Shown one piece after another: positions 43,325-54,084 of a DNA stretch of 64,000 nucleotides. The notes beneath the pieces are model-generated. The model ran no database searches. It was not told the origin of the DNA and worked only from the letters and a program-made list of their open reading frames with translations. The stretch is from NCBI GenBank assembly GCA_001600635.1, contig BCKL01000029.1, positions 231,657 through 295,656 of the forward strand, read 5' to 3'. Within the stretch, counting starts at the first letter, position 1. The number at the start of each line of letters is the position of its first letter. The stretch comes from Leucosporidium creatinivorum. Lineage: Eukaryota; Basidiomycota; Microbotryomycetes; Leucosporidiales; Leucosporidiaceae. The translations under genes and the position numbers were made by a program.

Positions 43325-46300
43325 CTAAGTCGACTTGGTGGCTCGGTAGACCATTGGGAATGTCTGCAAGCCGTCAAAGAGAAGGTCAGCGCTCTGCTCG
43401 CCAGCCCCGAAGCAAGCTCGGCGATCCCGACCACCTCGACCGAGCAAACTCACTTCCGGCCATCCCTCTCCCACACTAGTAGTTTGATCCCACTGCACGA
43501 ACCCCATTTTATCATACATCGGTTTTCCCACTGTTCACCGTCAACGCCCTCTGATCAGCTCTCATTTTGGAGGGAGCGGGAAAGGGCAAGCGAGCAGAGG
43601 CTCACACTCGGTCGAATCGAGATACAAGTCCAACCCCTGCTCCTCCTGCTCTTGACAGAAGTCGATGCATGCTTGAGTGAGGGCGCGGCCGGCGCCCGTG
43701 CGTTGCAGGGAGGGGGAGATGGCGAGTTGGTGGAGCACTGCGAGCGAGGGCGCGAGGGAGGAGGAGGAGGGGGTCAGCTCGGCGCTCGTACCGGCCGTTA
43801 CGGCGAGCAGAGGGAGAGGGAGGAGAGAGGAGAAGAGAGAGAGAGAGAGAGAGTTGAAGACGTACTAACGAACCGACCCTCAATCCCCTCGCTCGCCGCG
43901 TGAAGAGCGTCAAAGATCCTCGGCCCCTTCTCCTTATCCGTTCCTTCGGGCAATTCGAGCTTCTCCTCCTCCTCCTCCTCCTCCTCGGCGCCTGCTCCGG
44001 GGTGCACCTCCCAATGCGCAAACCCTACGACCTGCTCACCCCTCCTCGCCACCAGCGTCCAGTGCTTCCTCCTTCCCCCCTCGGCGGCTTCGTTGGCCAA
44101 CCACTGCTTGAACCGGACCTCGTTCCAAGCGTCGTAAGAAGCAGAAGGGCACGAATGGAACATGGCTTGATAGATTTTTGTGGGTGCGAATGCCTGGCGG
44201 AAGAGAGCGGCGAGGTGGGGGACTTCGCCGAGGGAGGCGGGGGTGAGCTCGAGCCCGAGGGGGAGGGGGGAGATGGTGCTGGAGGGAGTGAGGGGGTGGG
44301 GGAGAGACATGGGGTATGACTGTGTTCCGGAGAGAGAGGAGGGAGTGTTAGTGAGTGAGGGAAGGAAGGAGGGAGAGGAAGAAGACGGACCTCGACGCTC
44401 CCGCCCCAGGCTGAGAGGTTCGGCGCCCATTGCTTGAAGCCCATCGAGTCGTAGAGGGGTCGACCGGCTACTCAAACGAAGCAAAGCGCGGCAAGGTCAG
44501 CGTGCGGGTCGGAAGAGAAGAAGGAGATGAAACCGCCGAGGACTCAAGCTTACGAGGCGTAGCGTCTAGATATAGGTCCAGCCCCTTCCCCTGGGTCAAC
44601 TCGATCCCCCACTTGAGTAACGCCCTCCCCGCGCCGGTACGCTGGTATGAAGGGTCTGTAGCTAGTTGATGAAGCACTGCGTTGGCGGCGCAGCGGCTCG
44701 TCAGCTTGGTTCGGCGCACCGCACGGACGAGAGAAGAGAAGGAGAGGGGTGGGAGAAGGGGGAAGCATGAGAGTAAATTGGAAGAGAGAAGCTCGAGAGG
44801 AGAGAGAGAAAAGGAGCAGAACGAAGGGCGAAGCTCGAGAGATGAGGGAAAGATGAAGATGAAAGAAGAAACTCACTGACATACCTCCCCCTCACCCTCC
44901 CCTCACTCTCGCCCAACACCTTATACAAATACCGCATCTTCTCCTCATCCGCTCCCTCGGGCAACGGCGGCATCTCCCCCTCTGCCTCTCCCTCTTCCTC
45001 CCCGTGCTCAGCGACGACGTAATGCGCAAACCCGAGCACCACGCCTCCTCGTTTAGCTACTACAGTATGATGCTTCCCTTGGTGTTGAGGAGCGAGCCAG
45101 GAAAGCATTCGAGCCTCGTTCCAGGCTTGATAATCTGGCTCAACTCGGCGCGGTCAGCTTCCGTTCTGTTCCCCCTCTCCACCCAGAGGAGGACGACTCA
45201 CCAGCGTCCTGTACATTAGGGAAGATCATCAATTTGTGCGGTGCCCCGTGGAACGCTCTCCGGTGGAGGCAGGCCATGGAAGGCACGTCGGCTCGCGAGG
45301 CGGGGAGGATGAGGAGCGGGTGCAGGACGAGGGGTTGGTCCGCGAAGGAGGAGTGGTTGGGGCTGCCACCGCCGCTGGTGATGGGTGTACTACAGGGAGT
45401 GAAGCCGAGGGAGAGGTAGAGAGGGAGGGCTTCTGCTTCGTTCAAACGAGGAGGGGGGTCAGCGCGGGAGGGAGAGAGGGAGAGGCAGAGGGAGAAGGAC
45501 GCACCGAGCCCGCCTTCCAAATAGGCTGGCAGACTGTCCTCCTGCGCGCGTGCAATGCCCCAGCGGATGAGAGATGTGCCGGCGCCGGAACGTTGATGGA
45601 GGGGAGAAGTCGCGAGGAAGTGGAGGTCTGCTCATTCTTCGGCGGTCAGCTGGGGAGGAGGGAGAGGGAAGGGAGGACCACGCACGCCAGTAACGACCCG
45701 AGATTGAAGAGGTGTAGGCCAGCATATCCTTATTGAACTGCTCAGCGACCTGGACGTTCGTTCCCTCGGGCCACTCCTCCTTGCCCTTCCCCTCCAGCTC
45801 CGAGTAGTCTGCCTCCTCAGCACCAGGACCCTCCTTCTCCTCCCAAAGCGCATAGCCCAGGACCTCCTCCCCCCTCCTCGCCGCCAGCAGATGGTCCTTC
45901 CCACTCGCGCCCTCGTTCTCTAACCACCCGCGAGCCTTGGCGAGAAACCAAGCGTCAAACGCCGAGGGCGAGGACTGACCCCAGAGGGCTTGGAACCAGG
46001 CGGTGGAGGCGAAGGCGGTGCGGTGGATGGTCGCTATAGTCGACAGATGGGAGGGGAGAGCAGGCGTGAGGAGAAGGGGAGGACGATGCATCGGGTAGAG
46101 CTGGGAGAGAAGGGCCGAGTCGAGTCAGCGAGGCGAGAGCGCAAACGCCACGCCGAGAGAAGGACGAAGGACGAAGGAGGGGCGCAGCGCACAATCATTG
46201 ACCCGTCTGGACCTCCTACGATGGGCTCTCGGAAGGGTTTGAAGCCTGCTTTCTCGTACAGCCCTACTCCAACTGCCAACAACCTCACCCACGAAGTCAG

Positions 46301-46993
46301 CGAGAGCCCGAGTCAAAAGTCCAAGTCGAGTTCAAAACTCTGAGCTCAACTCACCATCCGAAGCCTCGAGATAAGTATCCAGCCCCTCTTTATCCGCTTG
46401 TGTACAGCCCCAACGGAGGAGAGCCATGCCTGCGCCGGTGCGTTGGTGCGTTGGGGAGATGACTAGGATTTCGAGGTCTGCTCGGCGTGTCGGCGTGGCG
46501 TTGGCGTTGAGGGGGCGCCGCGGCGAGAGAGGTCAGCTCGGAGGGACGGAGGGAGGGAGGGAGGAAAGGGGAGAACAGGAAACGAACGATAGTGGGGGTT
46601 CCTGATCCCGAGGTCTAGGGAGCCGAAGAACGAGTCTGCGAGCTCATAGTCGGCGCCGAGAGGGAAGCGTTTCCTGATCCTCTCCTTCCTCTGCTCCTCG
46701 GTCTCTTTCTCCTCCTCCTCCTTCTTCTTCTCCTCCTCTTTCCACTCCTTGGGCAGTCCCCACAGGGCCATCCCAACAATTTCACCCCCCTTCTCCGCCT
46801 TACATACCGCTTGCTCGGGGTCTTGTATAGCTTTCAAAAAACGAGCAGAGGAGGATGCAAGCCCGTCGGAGGGAAGGACGCGGCCGAAGATGAGTTGTTG
46901 GATGCGAGAGCCGAGGAAGGCGGCACGTTGGATTTGGGCGAGGGAGGGAACGTCGGAGGGGAGGGCGGGGGAGATGGAGAGTGCTGCTGCCAT
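43325..46993 (-). CDS. Protein with four tandem GNAT acetyltransferase domains
   Basis: One start (M-A-A-A-L-S-I-S-P, 46,993) and one stop (TAG 43,327-43,325), with open frame through all inferred joins. Each domain has its own acetyl-CoA loop: Q-R-T-G-A-G-M-A-L near 46,440, Q-R-S-G-A-G-T-S-L near 45,590, Q-R-T-G-A-G-R-A-L near 44,640 and Q-R-T-G-A-G-R-A-L near 43,700. Each has the late Y-x3-G-F strand: L-Y-E-K-A-G-F, L-Y-L-S-L-G-F, L-Y-D-S-M-G-F and M-Y-D-K-M-G-F. Where one domain ends the next begins without a new start or a stop: L-Y-P-M-H-R-P leads into domain 2, and S-Y-P-M-S-L-P leads into domain 4, both equivalent to the terminal T-F-P-M-V-Y-R of domain 4. Between domains 2 and 3 the join lies inside one exon (45,440-45,200). 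About 900 residues in all. Substrate unknown. Intron positions repeat from domain to domain, as expected for tandem duplication. Confidence 0.75.
43834..43854 (-). repeat. (GA)n/(CT)n microsatellite in tetra-GNAT intron
   Basis: Dinucleotide run just downstream of the donor of the intron before the fourth Q-R-T-G-A-G block; the sense strand reads (CT)n. Confidence 0.85.
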
Positions 46994-47691
46994 CGTGGGC
47001 TGTAGAGTGGTAGAAGCTGAGCGGGAGAGCAGCGAGTTTGAACTGAACTCGAGAGATAGAAGCTGTAGGAGACTGAGAGCCAGAACGTCGAAGGAGGCCA
47101 AGCCCAAGCAGAGGCTGCTCATGCTGACTCTTGCTAGCACGCGGTTAACGGTTCCCCCTCCTCCGCCGGCCACGCTTGCTTCTCCTCCTGACTCGTTGAC
47201 TCGACTCGACTCGACTCGTCTTCGGATCTTGCTACGGATCTTACTCAGTAACAGGTGAGTCAACCCCCTTCAGCGCCTATTCTCTCCCTCTCCCTCTCCC
47301 TCTCCCTCTCCCTCTCCCCCACTCGACTGCTCGACCACCCAACCACGCGGAGGAGCACAGCTCAGCGAGTAAGAGCTTGCAAGAGCAGTCATGGGAGGAT
47401 GAGACTAGTCTGGCATCTGCTGGTGCTGGTGCTGCTCCCACTCTCCTACACGCCTGGAGCTGCGTGTCGGTGCTCTCTTGCAGCGCAGGGAGAGGGACGG
47501 CGGCTGAGCCAGAGTTGCCAGCTTCGAACGGCGTAGAGAGCTACAGAATATCCCACCTCTCATTCCATTGCATTCCAGTGCTCCAGCTAACCCTCCCGCC
47601 TACCTTCCTACAGCTCCTCATCATTTCCCTCCCTCGTCTCGCCCTTCGCCTTCGCCTGCTCTCCACCTTCTCTCACCGCCCTCTGCACACC
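46994..47691. promoter_or_regulatory. Divergent promoter between tetra-GNAT and S9 peptidase genes
   Basis: About 700 bp between opposed starts. Holds (GACTC)n at 47,198-47,219 and a CTCCCT-hexamer array at about 47,280-47,317. The plus-strand frame is open upstream of 47,692 but has no conserved look. Confidence 0.5.
47280..47317 (+). repeat. (CTCCCT)n array
   Basis: Six hexamer units in the divergent promoter; a polypyrimidine tract. Confidence 0.9.
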
Positions 47692-48719
47692 ATGGCGACG
47701 AGCAAACAACCCACTCCCACTCCCACTCCCACTCCCTACGGCACCTGGTCCAGTCCCATCACCACCCAACTCGTCACCTCCTCCGCCATCACTCTCGCCG
47801 AACTAGCCGCTACTCCTCACTCTCTCGTTTGGGTCGAATCTCGCCCCGAAGAAGGTGGGAGGAGTGCGTTGGTTTATCAGAAGCTTGGAGAGGGAGAGGG
47901 AGCGGGGGAGGAGGTGACGAGGGAGGAGAAATGGAATGTTAGGAACAGGGTGCATGAGTATGGGGGTGCGAGCTTTGCCATGGCGGGAGAGGGGACCGTC
48001 GTCTTCTCTAGTATGGAAGGACCCGTGTATAAGACCGAGAGGAGGAAGGAGGGAGATGGAGGGGTTTGGAGCGAGCCGGTGCAGGTTACGCCTGGTAAGT
48101 TTCGCTCTCGAACCTCTCCTGAGCTCGGCGCCGAAGCTGACCTACCTCGATTGAACAAACGAAAAAAAACAGACAGCTCGGTCCTCCGATTCGCCAACAT
48201 GCATTCCCACCCACTGCACCCCTCCCTCATCCTCTCAGTAGTAGAAGACCACACCTCCGACACGCCCTCCACCGTCCTAAACTCTCTCGCTCTCTTCGAC
48301 CTCTCCTCCTCCTCCTCCCGCACGCTCCACCCCATCGCCTCGGGCGCAGACTTCTACTCAACCCCTCAATGGTCCCCCTCGGGCCGATTCATCAGTTGGA
48401 TCCAATGGGATCACCCCGACATGCCGTGGGAGGGGTCCGAGTTATGGGTCGCCGAGGTCAATCGCCATGCTGAGGGCGTGCTGCTCGAGAAGGCGGTGCG
48501 AGAGGGGAGTAGGAGGAAGGTCGCGGGTGTGAGGGGGAATACGGAAAGCGTCAGTCAGGCGAGGTGGGGCATGGCCGTCGGGGAGGAGGACGGGGAGGAG
48601 GTGTTGGTCTTTTTGAGCGATCGGACGGGGTTTTATGAGCTTTGGAAATGGAGCGAGGGGAAGGAGGAGTGCGAGTTGATGTTGGAGGGACCAACGGGGT
48701 CGGACGTTGGTCGTGCGTT

Positions 48720-48760
<41 letters not shown>

Positions 48761-50164
48761 TCTCCGACCGAGCTTACGCCCAGCCGAGCAGCTCCCGACT
48801 GGGGTTTCGGCGCAGGGACTCATGCGCCCCTCTCCCCTTCTACCTGGATCTCCATCGCCAAAGGAGGCGACCTTCGTCTGATCGACCTCGGCACCAAGAG
48901 CAGCAGGATCCTCCCCACCCCCTACGCCTCAATCAAGGACCTCCGAGTCATCTCCCCTAGCCAGATCGCCGTCCTAGCTTCTCCCGCCGATACGCCCGCC
49001 CTCTTAGCTGTGCTCGACATCAACGCCAAAGATTCGACTGCGACTCCAACGACGACGACCATCAAACTCTCCTCCTCCGCCACAGTCGACACGGGCTACA
49101 TCTCCCTCGCGCAGCACATCTCCTTTCCCACGGCCGGCGGTCTCGAAGCCTATGCGCTCTACTACCCTCCTACCAACAAAGAGCATGTAGGGGTGCAAGG
49201 GGAGCTGCCTCCGTTGGTGGTGAAATGCCATGGAGGCCCTACGGCCGCTGCTAAGGAGGGGTTGGATTGGGGGATCCAGTATTGGACGAGTAGGGGGTTC
49301 GCCGTCGTTGGTTCGTTTTCAGTTTTCCCCTCTCCTGCTCTCTCTCTCTCTCTCTCTCGTGGCTGACGCCCGCCCGCCCGCCCGCTCACGCAAGACGTCA
49401 ACTACGGCGGTTCCACCTCGTACGGTCGAGCCTACCGCAATCGCTTGGCCGGGCAATGGGGGATAGTCGACGTAAAGGATACGATTGCCTGCGTGGAGCA
49501 TCTTGTCGAGACCGGCCAGGTCGATAAGAAGAGGGTGGCGATTACGGGAGGATCGGCAGGGGGTTATACCGTCCTTGCGGCGCTGTGTGCTGGTGATGTG
49601 TTTGGAGCGGGGTGCAGTCATTATGGGATTTCGGATTTGGGGATGCTGGCGGAGGATACGCATAAGGTGTGTTTGTGTTTGTCTCTCTCTCTCTCGTTCT
49701 TTGAGAGATGGAGGAAGAGAGCTGACCACCCAAGCTCGCTCGGCGTTTCGCAGTTCGAGAGCCAGTACCTCTTTGCTTTGCTCGGCGGAACGCCCGCCGA
49801 GGTGCCCTCCCACTACCACGGTACGCTCTTTGCTCTTTGGCTCTCTCTCGGCCTCTTCTTCTCCCCTCGCTAACTGCCTCCCCCCTCCCACGCCACGGCC
49901 ACGGCAGACCGTTCACCGCTGAACAACTCAGGATCCATCACCGCCCCGCTCCTCCTCCTGCAAGGCTCGCTCGACCGCGTAGTCCCCCAGGAGCAGGCGA
50001 TCCTCATGAGCGACAAGATCAAGGCGGCGGGAGGCGAGTGCGAGATGATCATCTTTGAGGGGGAGGGACATGGTTGGAGGAGGGGGGATACCAAGAGGAG
50101 GGCTATGAGGGAGGAGTTGGCGTTTGTTAGGAGGGTGTTTGGGATTGAGGGGGGGATGGAGTAG
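47692..50164 (+). CDS. S9-family prolyl oligopeptidase-like serine peptidase
   Basis: Dipeptidyl/acylaminoacyl-peptidase-type enzyme of family S9 (propeller plus alpha/beta hydrolase). Start M-A-T-S-K-Q-P-T-P after a T-P-rich leader. The N-terminal part has propeller-like strands ([30 protein letters not shown]). The catalytic domain shows K-C-H-G-G-P-T near 49,225, [10 protein letters not shown] near 49,405, nucleophile T-G-G-S-A-G-G-Y near 49,550, Asp in G-S-L-D-R-V-V near 49,970, and His in G-E-G-H-G-W near 50,070. No signal peptide, so probably cytosolic. Several introns begin with long CT runs (48,721-48,758; about 49,338-49,358; 49,682-49,694), and the exact join near 48,765-48,800 is uncertain. 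Confidence 0.87.
48721..48758 (+). repeat. (CT)19 microsatellite inside an intron
   Basis: Perfect CT run starting about 11 bases after a gtcgtg donor in the S9 peptidase gene. Two shorter CT runs occur in later introns of the same gene. Confidence 0.95.
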
Positions 50165-50588
50165 AGTGATGTAGCGTTGTAAGAAACTTGTGGTCTGTGA
50201 TGAGAGCTCGGCGGCGTGAGAGATCGACCAAGAGCTTTCGCTTTTCTTGCTCTCCGTCCGCTTTCTTCGTCTGCTTCTCATCTCGTCAATCGCCATCAAA
50301 GAAGTCTAGGGATCAAGCTACATCACACCTGCGCTCTACTGCACCTTCTGCTCTTGCTTCAAAGCGGGCTGTGCTGAACGCACGACCCTGGCTTGAGGTG
50401 AGCGGCTCTCTTGAGTCGCCGTCTGAGCAGCAACTAACTCTCAATAGCTACAGACACCTTCTGCGCCTCTGCTACAGCTCCCCTACGCCCTCTTTTTCAA
50501 GCTTGACTCGCTCAGCTCGAGGTGAGCTGCTCCCTCCCCCTTCCCCAGCTCTAGCGCACGACTGACCAGCTCTCCACCCTCTAGCAAC
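50165..50588. other. Intergenic spacer / IME4 5' region
   Basis: The segment just before 50,589 carries possible 5'-leader intron signals (gtgagctgctcc, ctgacc, ctctag). Nothing else seen. Confidence 0.45.
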
Positions 50589-52242
50589 ATGGAAGACCCG
50601 CAAACAGTCTACTGGGCCGCCCCACTTGCGCCAAACACCTCGCCAGCAGCTCCCTCATCGCTGGAGAACAGGGAAGAGGCTCTCGCTCGCGCCCGGGCTT
50701 TGCGCCAGTCGGTACGTTGCTAAGGTACAGCTACAAGAGCTCCACTAATCTGCTGGTGCGCTGCAGTACCTCCCAACTCGCCCTTACGTCCCCATCTGTC
50801 CCTCCGGCGTGCGCTCATCCTGCCCCTCCTCGCTCGCCTCCGGGGGATGCGGCGAGGTGCATTTCGAGCGAGCGCTCCGACCGCACACGGAGCCAAGTTT
50901 GGGGGATTGCAGCTATCTCAATACGTGCCATCGCATGGATAGTTGTCGCTATGTCCATTGGGTGCTCGAGGACCCGGGGAAGGGAGCGGCGCCGAGAGAA
51001 GGGGAGGTCAGGAAGGACGATGAGGAGGTCAGTTCTGGTCTGATTGTGGTCTTGAGTGAGGAGATGATCGAGCGAGTGAGCGAGCTGACTGGCAAGATGG
51101 CGTGCAGACCCTCCCGCCCCAATGGATCAACGCCGATCTCCGTTCTCTCGACGTCTCGGTGCTGGGCAAGTTCGAGGTGGTAGTAGCCGATCCTCCATGG
51201 GCGATTCATCAAGAGGTCCGTCTCTCTTCCTTTCCCTCTCCACCTCGCTTTCGGCGAGCTCGCGCTGACCCTCCCTCGGCGCTCGCGCACAGCTACCCTA
51301 CGGCACCCTCACCGACGACGAGATGATGCGTATGCCATTGGGGTCGATGCAGGATGAAGGAGGCTTGTTGTTCCTGTGGGTTACGGGACGGGCGATGGAG
51401 CTGGGAAGGGATTGTTTGGCCGCTTGGGGGTGAGTCGCTTTCGTTCGCCTCGCCGAGTTGGAGCGCCGTGAGCTGATGAAGGTGATGTGACAGGTATGAA
51501 CGGATTGATGAGCTCGTCTGGGTGAAGACTAATCAGCTTCAGGGGCTTATTCGAACGGGTGCGCCTCTCTCACTTCCTTACGATGCTCGGTGAACGCTCA
51601 AGCTGACGCTCTCCCTTTGTAGGCCGTACCGGACATTGGCTGAACCACTCAAAAGAAGTGCGCCTTCTCATTTTCCCTCCTCGACTCTCTCAGCTGACCT
51701 CTTGACCCTACAGCACTGCATCGTCGCCGTCCGCAAATCCCCGACCGACCCCTCCGCCGAGCCCAAACTTCCTGCATGGTTCAACAAAGGGCTCGACACG
51801 CAGGTCATCCTAGCTGAAGTGCGAGAGACTTCGAGGAAACCGGACGAGCTGTATGATATGGTTGAGAGGATCTTGGGAGGCAGGGGAAGGAAGGTCGAGC
51901 TGTTTGGGAGGACTCATAATTTGAGGAAGGGGTGGTGAGTTGGGCTCTTCTCTTATCTTGCGCTCTGATGTGGAGTGAATGAGAGGAGGAGTACAGGACG
52001 CTGACTCTGGCCTCTCTCGGCTCGACTCGGCGCAGGATGACCATTGGCAATCAATTCGGCTCGAGCGATCAGGTCTTCGAGGAGGACATTGTGGCCAACT
52101 TTGCGGCCAAGTGAGTCGACTACGTTGCTCTCGCTACCTTTGCGTCACTGTTGCTGATCTTTTGCCGGGCTGCTTCTCTCGCAGGTACCCCGAGCGAGGG
52201 ATGAAGCTGCTCGACCCCAAGACGTTGAAGCCGAAGGTTTGA
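50589..52242 (+). CDS. IME4: Ime4/METTL3-type mRNA N6-adenosine methyltransferase
   Basis: MT-A70 family catalytic subunit that writes m6A on mRNA in the nucleus. A short N-terminal region carries C-S-Y-L-N-T-C-H-R-M-D-S-C-R-Y-V-H-W near 50,915. The catalytic motif A-D-P-P-W near 51,190 follows L-S-x-L-G-K-F-E-V-V. Then L-P-Y-G-T-L-T-D-D-E-M, F-L-W-V-T-G-R-A-M-E-L-G-R, W-V-K-T-N-Q-L-Q, the substrate loop G-R-T-G-H-W-L-N-H, and E-L-F-G-R-T-H-N near 51,900. About ten exons, the smallest only some tens of bases. It is short for the family because the long N-terminus of animal METTL3 is missing. The end is K-T-L-K-P-K-V before TGA. Confidence 0.93.
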
Positions 52243-52429
52243 GTAGCAGGCCGTGCTGCGTGGCTCAAGAGACACTGGACACTAGCTTTAGGTTGTTGTA
52301 ACTCGATTTTGTCGACCGACCGTCGGTGAACTGCAAGCAAACGTGAGAGGCGAGCTCTGCCTTCGCCGAGCAGGTCGCCCTCTCGCTTCGCCATGTCCGG
52401 GCGTTGACGGAGATCGATAGGAAGCGGCT

Positions 52430-53730
52430 TAGTACAACAGAAGCTCTAGCTCTACAACATCATCGACGCCTTCATCCTCCGACAGCCCATCTACATCAGC
52501 TCGACGTCCCCTCGCTCGAGGCAAGTTCGGATCGTGCTGTACCGAAGCATGTGCTGGGAGCCTTGCGTTAGGGCGATGAGCTCTCCGCTGTTTGGTGAGG
52601 AAATGGTCAGCAGGCTACGCTACAGGCGTAAGAGCGAAGCAAAACTCACTCAGGCAGCAAGACCGGCCCACACTCGCGCAGGACGTGGACAAAGACGGCT
52701 TGCGAGAGGTCGGGCTCGAGGACTGTTGGGCGACGAGAGGTTTAGGACAGGGAGGAGAGGCATAAAGGACCGGTGAAGCTCACCAGGCATTTCCTTGTTG
52801 AGAAGCGAGCCAGGGAAGCCTTCTCGGCCGCTGGCGTTCATGTATTGTTTGCGAATGTCGGAGTAGCTGTGCGGGTAGGACAGGGTCATTAGAGTACTCA
52901 GAGAAGCGAGAGAGAGCACCACACACCCCTCAGCGTGTGCCAGCTCATCTCGGCTCAGTCGCTCCTCGCGATCCTCCTGGTCGAGGTAGAAGTCGGCGAA
53001 CTGCTCCACCTGTGGTGCGTAGGAGGGTCNGCGTGAAACTNAANAGTNGCCCAGTCNACTCAAACACCCACCTTGTATATCCTACACCGCTGGAACGACT
53101 TGAGGACATGAGCCGTCCTCATGCACTCGGTCGCGACGAGGCTGGCTTGTAGGTACAGCGCTTCATCCTCTCCGACCATCATGTTGGCCTCTTTGACGAG
53201 GGCTTTCTGTAGGTAGTATGGATGATCAGCCATTTGCACCTCATCCGCAAACCAGCTCGACGCGACCCAACTCACGCGATGGACCAAATCCTTGACCAGC
53301 CGCTCCACCAAGCGCTTGGGGTACAACAGAAGCTCCGGCGCGCCCATCTCGTTGTTCCAAGCCCGGATGAGCTTCTGTGCGTTCCTCTCGCCTTCGTGAC
53401 CGCCTTCCTCGCCCAAGATGTCCTCCAGTGTTGGGCTTCCTCCTCGGGTACTCTCATAAGCTCGGACAGACGAGTTGGCTTGTGCTCCAGTGACGGAAGA
53501 TTGACGGCCGCCTGTAGTCGTTGATTTGGAAGGCCCAGCAGGAGCGCCGTACGCGCGAGGAGAGGCGGCGCGGTTCGAGTTGTAGTCGGCTTGTAGGGAA
53601 GAACGGCCGGGAGAGCCGAGCACAGACTCTTCGTCGTCGTCGTCGAAAAATGACTTGTTCATCGCGCGAGATGAGGTGCAGCGAGAGTCGAGGTGGAGAG
53701 CGAAAGGGAAAGAGCGGAGGGCGCGTTCGA
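52430..53730 (-). repeat. Right arm of inverted duplication, SLD5 part
   Basis: Reverse complement closely matches about 13,380-14,680: coding sequence, introns and roughly 60 bp on each side. The five undetermined bases at 53,030, 53,041, 53,044, 53,048 and 53,057 mirror exactly the spacing of those at 14,048-14,075. Confidence 0.85.
52491..53662 (-). CDS. SLD5: GINS complex subunit Sld5, right copy
   Basis: Second, inverted copy of SLD5 with the same exon layout and length. The protein differs from the left copy at only a few positions (D-D-D-D-E-E-S-V-L against D-D-D-D-D-E-S-V-L; L-G-E-E-G-G-H against L-G-K-E-G-G-H; P-E-L-L-L-Y against P-E-L-L-V-Y). The C-terminal exon differs by several silent changes (for example ATCGCCCTAACG against ATTGCCTTAACG), as expected for two real copies or alleles rather than a verbatim assembly copy. 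Its first intron happens to be open in frame. Open from ATG 53,662 to TAG 52,493-52,491. Confidence 0.9.
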
Positions 53731-54084
53731 GGAGTTTGAAACGCGATTTGAGGGGTTGTATACCGCTTTGGGTCGTCAGGTGGAGGCTACCAGCTCAGTT
53801 GATGACTTGATGGGGTCTCTGTGCTCTGCCGAGCTTCCAAGCAGAGCCGAAGCCGAAGAGCAGCATCGCCGAGCAGCTTTCGGCGCTCGCAGTTCGTCCA
53901 AATGCAAGCTGAAGGCGGCGGGGAGCAAAGATGAGGAAGAAAGCTACAGTCCTCTGGCCCTAGTGCTCTTGCCCTCACTTGACTACACCCACGCTCAACG
54001 AATCGGCCTCCTCGTTCGTCTCATGCCCTCCCGCCGCTCACTCGTCTCGCTACTCTCATCGCCCGCCTGCGCCGCTAGACTATA
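53663..54084. promoter_or_regulatory. Divergent region between SLD5 and MYND copy 4
   Basis: The first 60 bases match the upstream of the left SLD5. The last 120 bases before 54,085 resemble the leader of the MYND gene at 5,499 (cgccgctcactcgtctcg). Otherwise nothing. Confidence 0.5.

Noticed and set aside
43325-46993. Four separate tandem GNAT genes
   Set aside because: No start codon and no stop at the joins between domains 2-3 and 1-2; [SL]-Y-P-M joins are spliced in phase. Kept as a single gene, with the check stated.
47377-47691. Longer N-terminus for the S9 peptidase from 47,377
   Set aside because: The stretch is promoter and leader-like, low in coding character; M-A-T-S-K at 47,692 is followed by family-like sequence.
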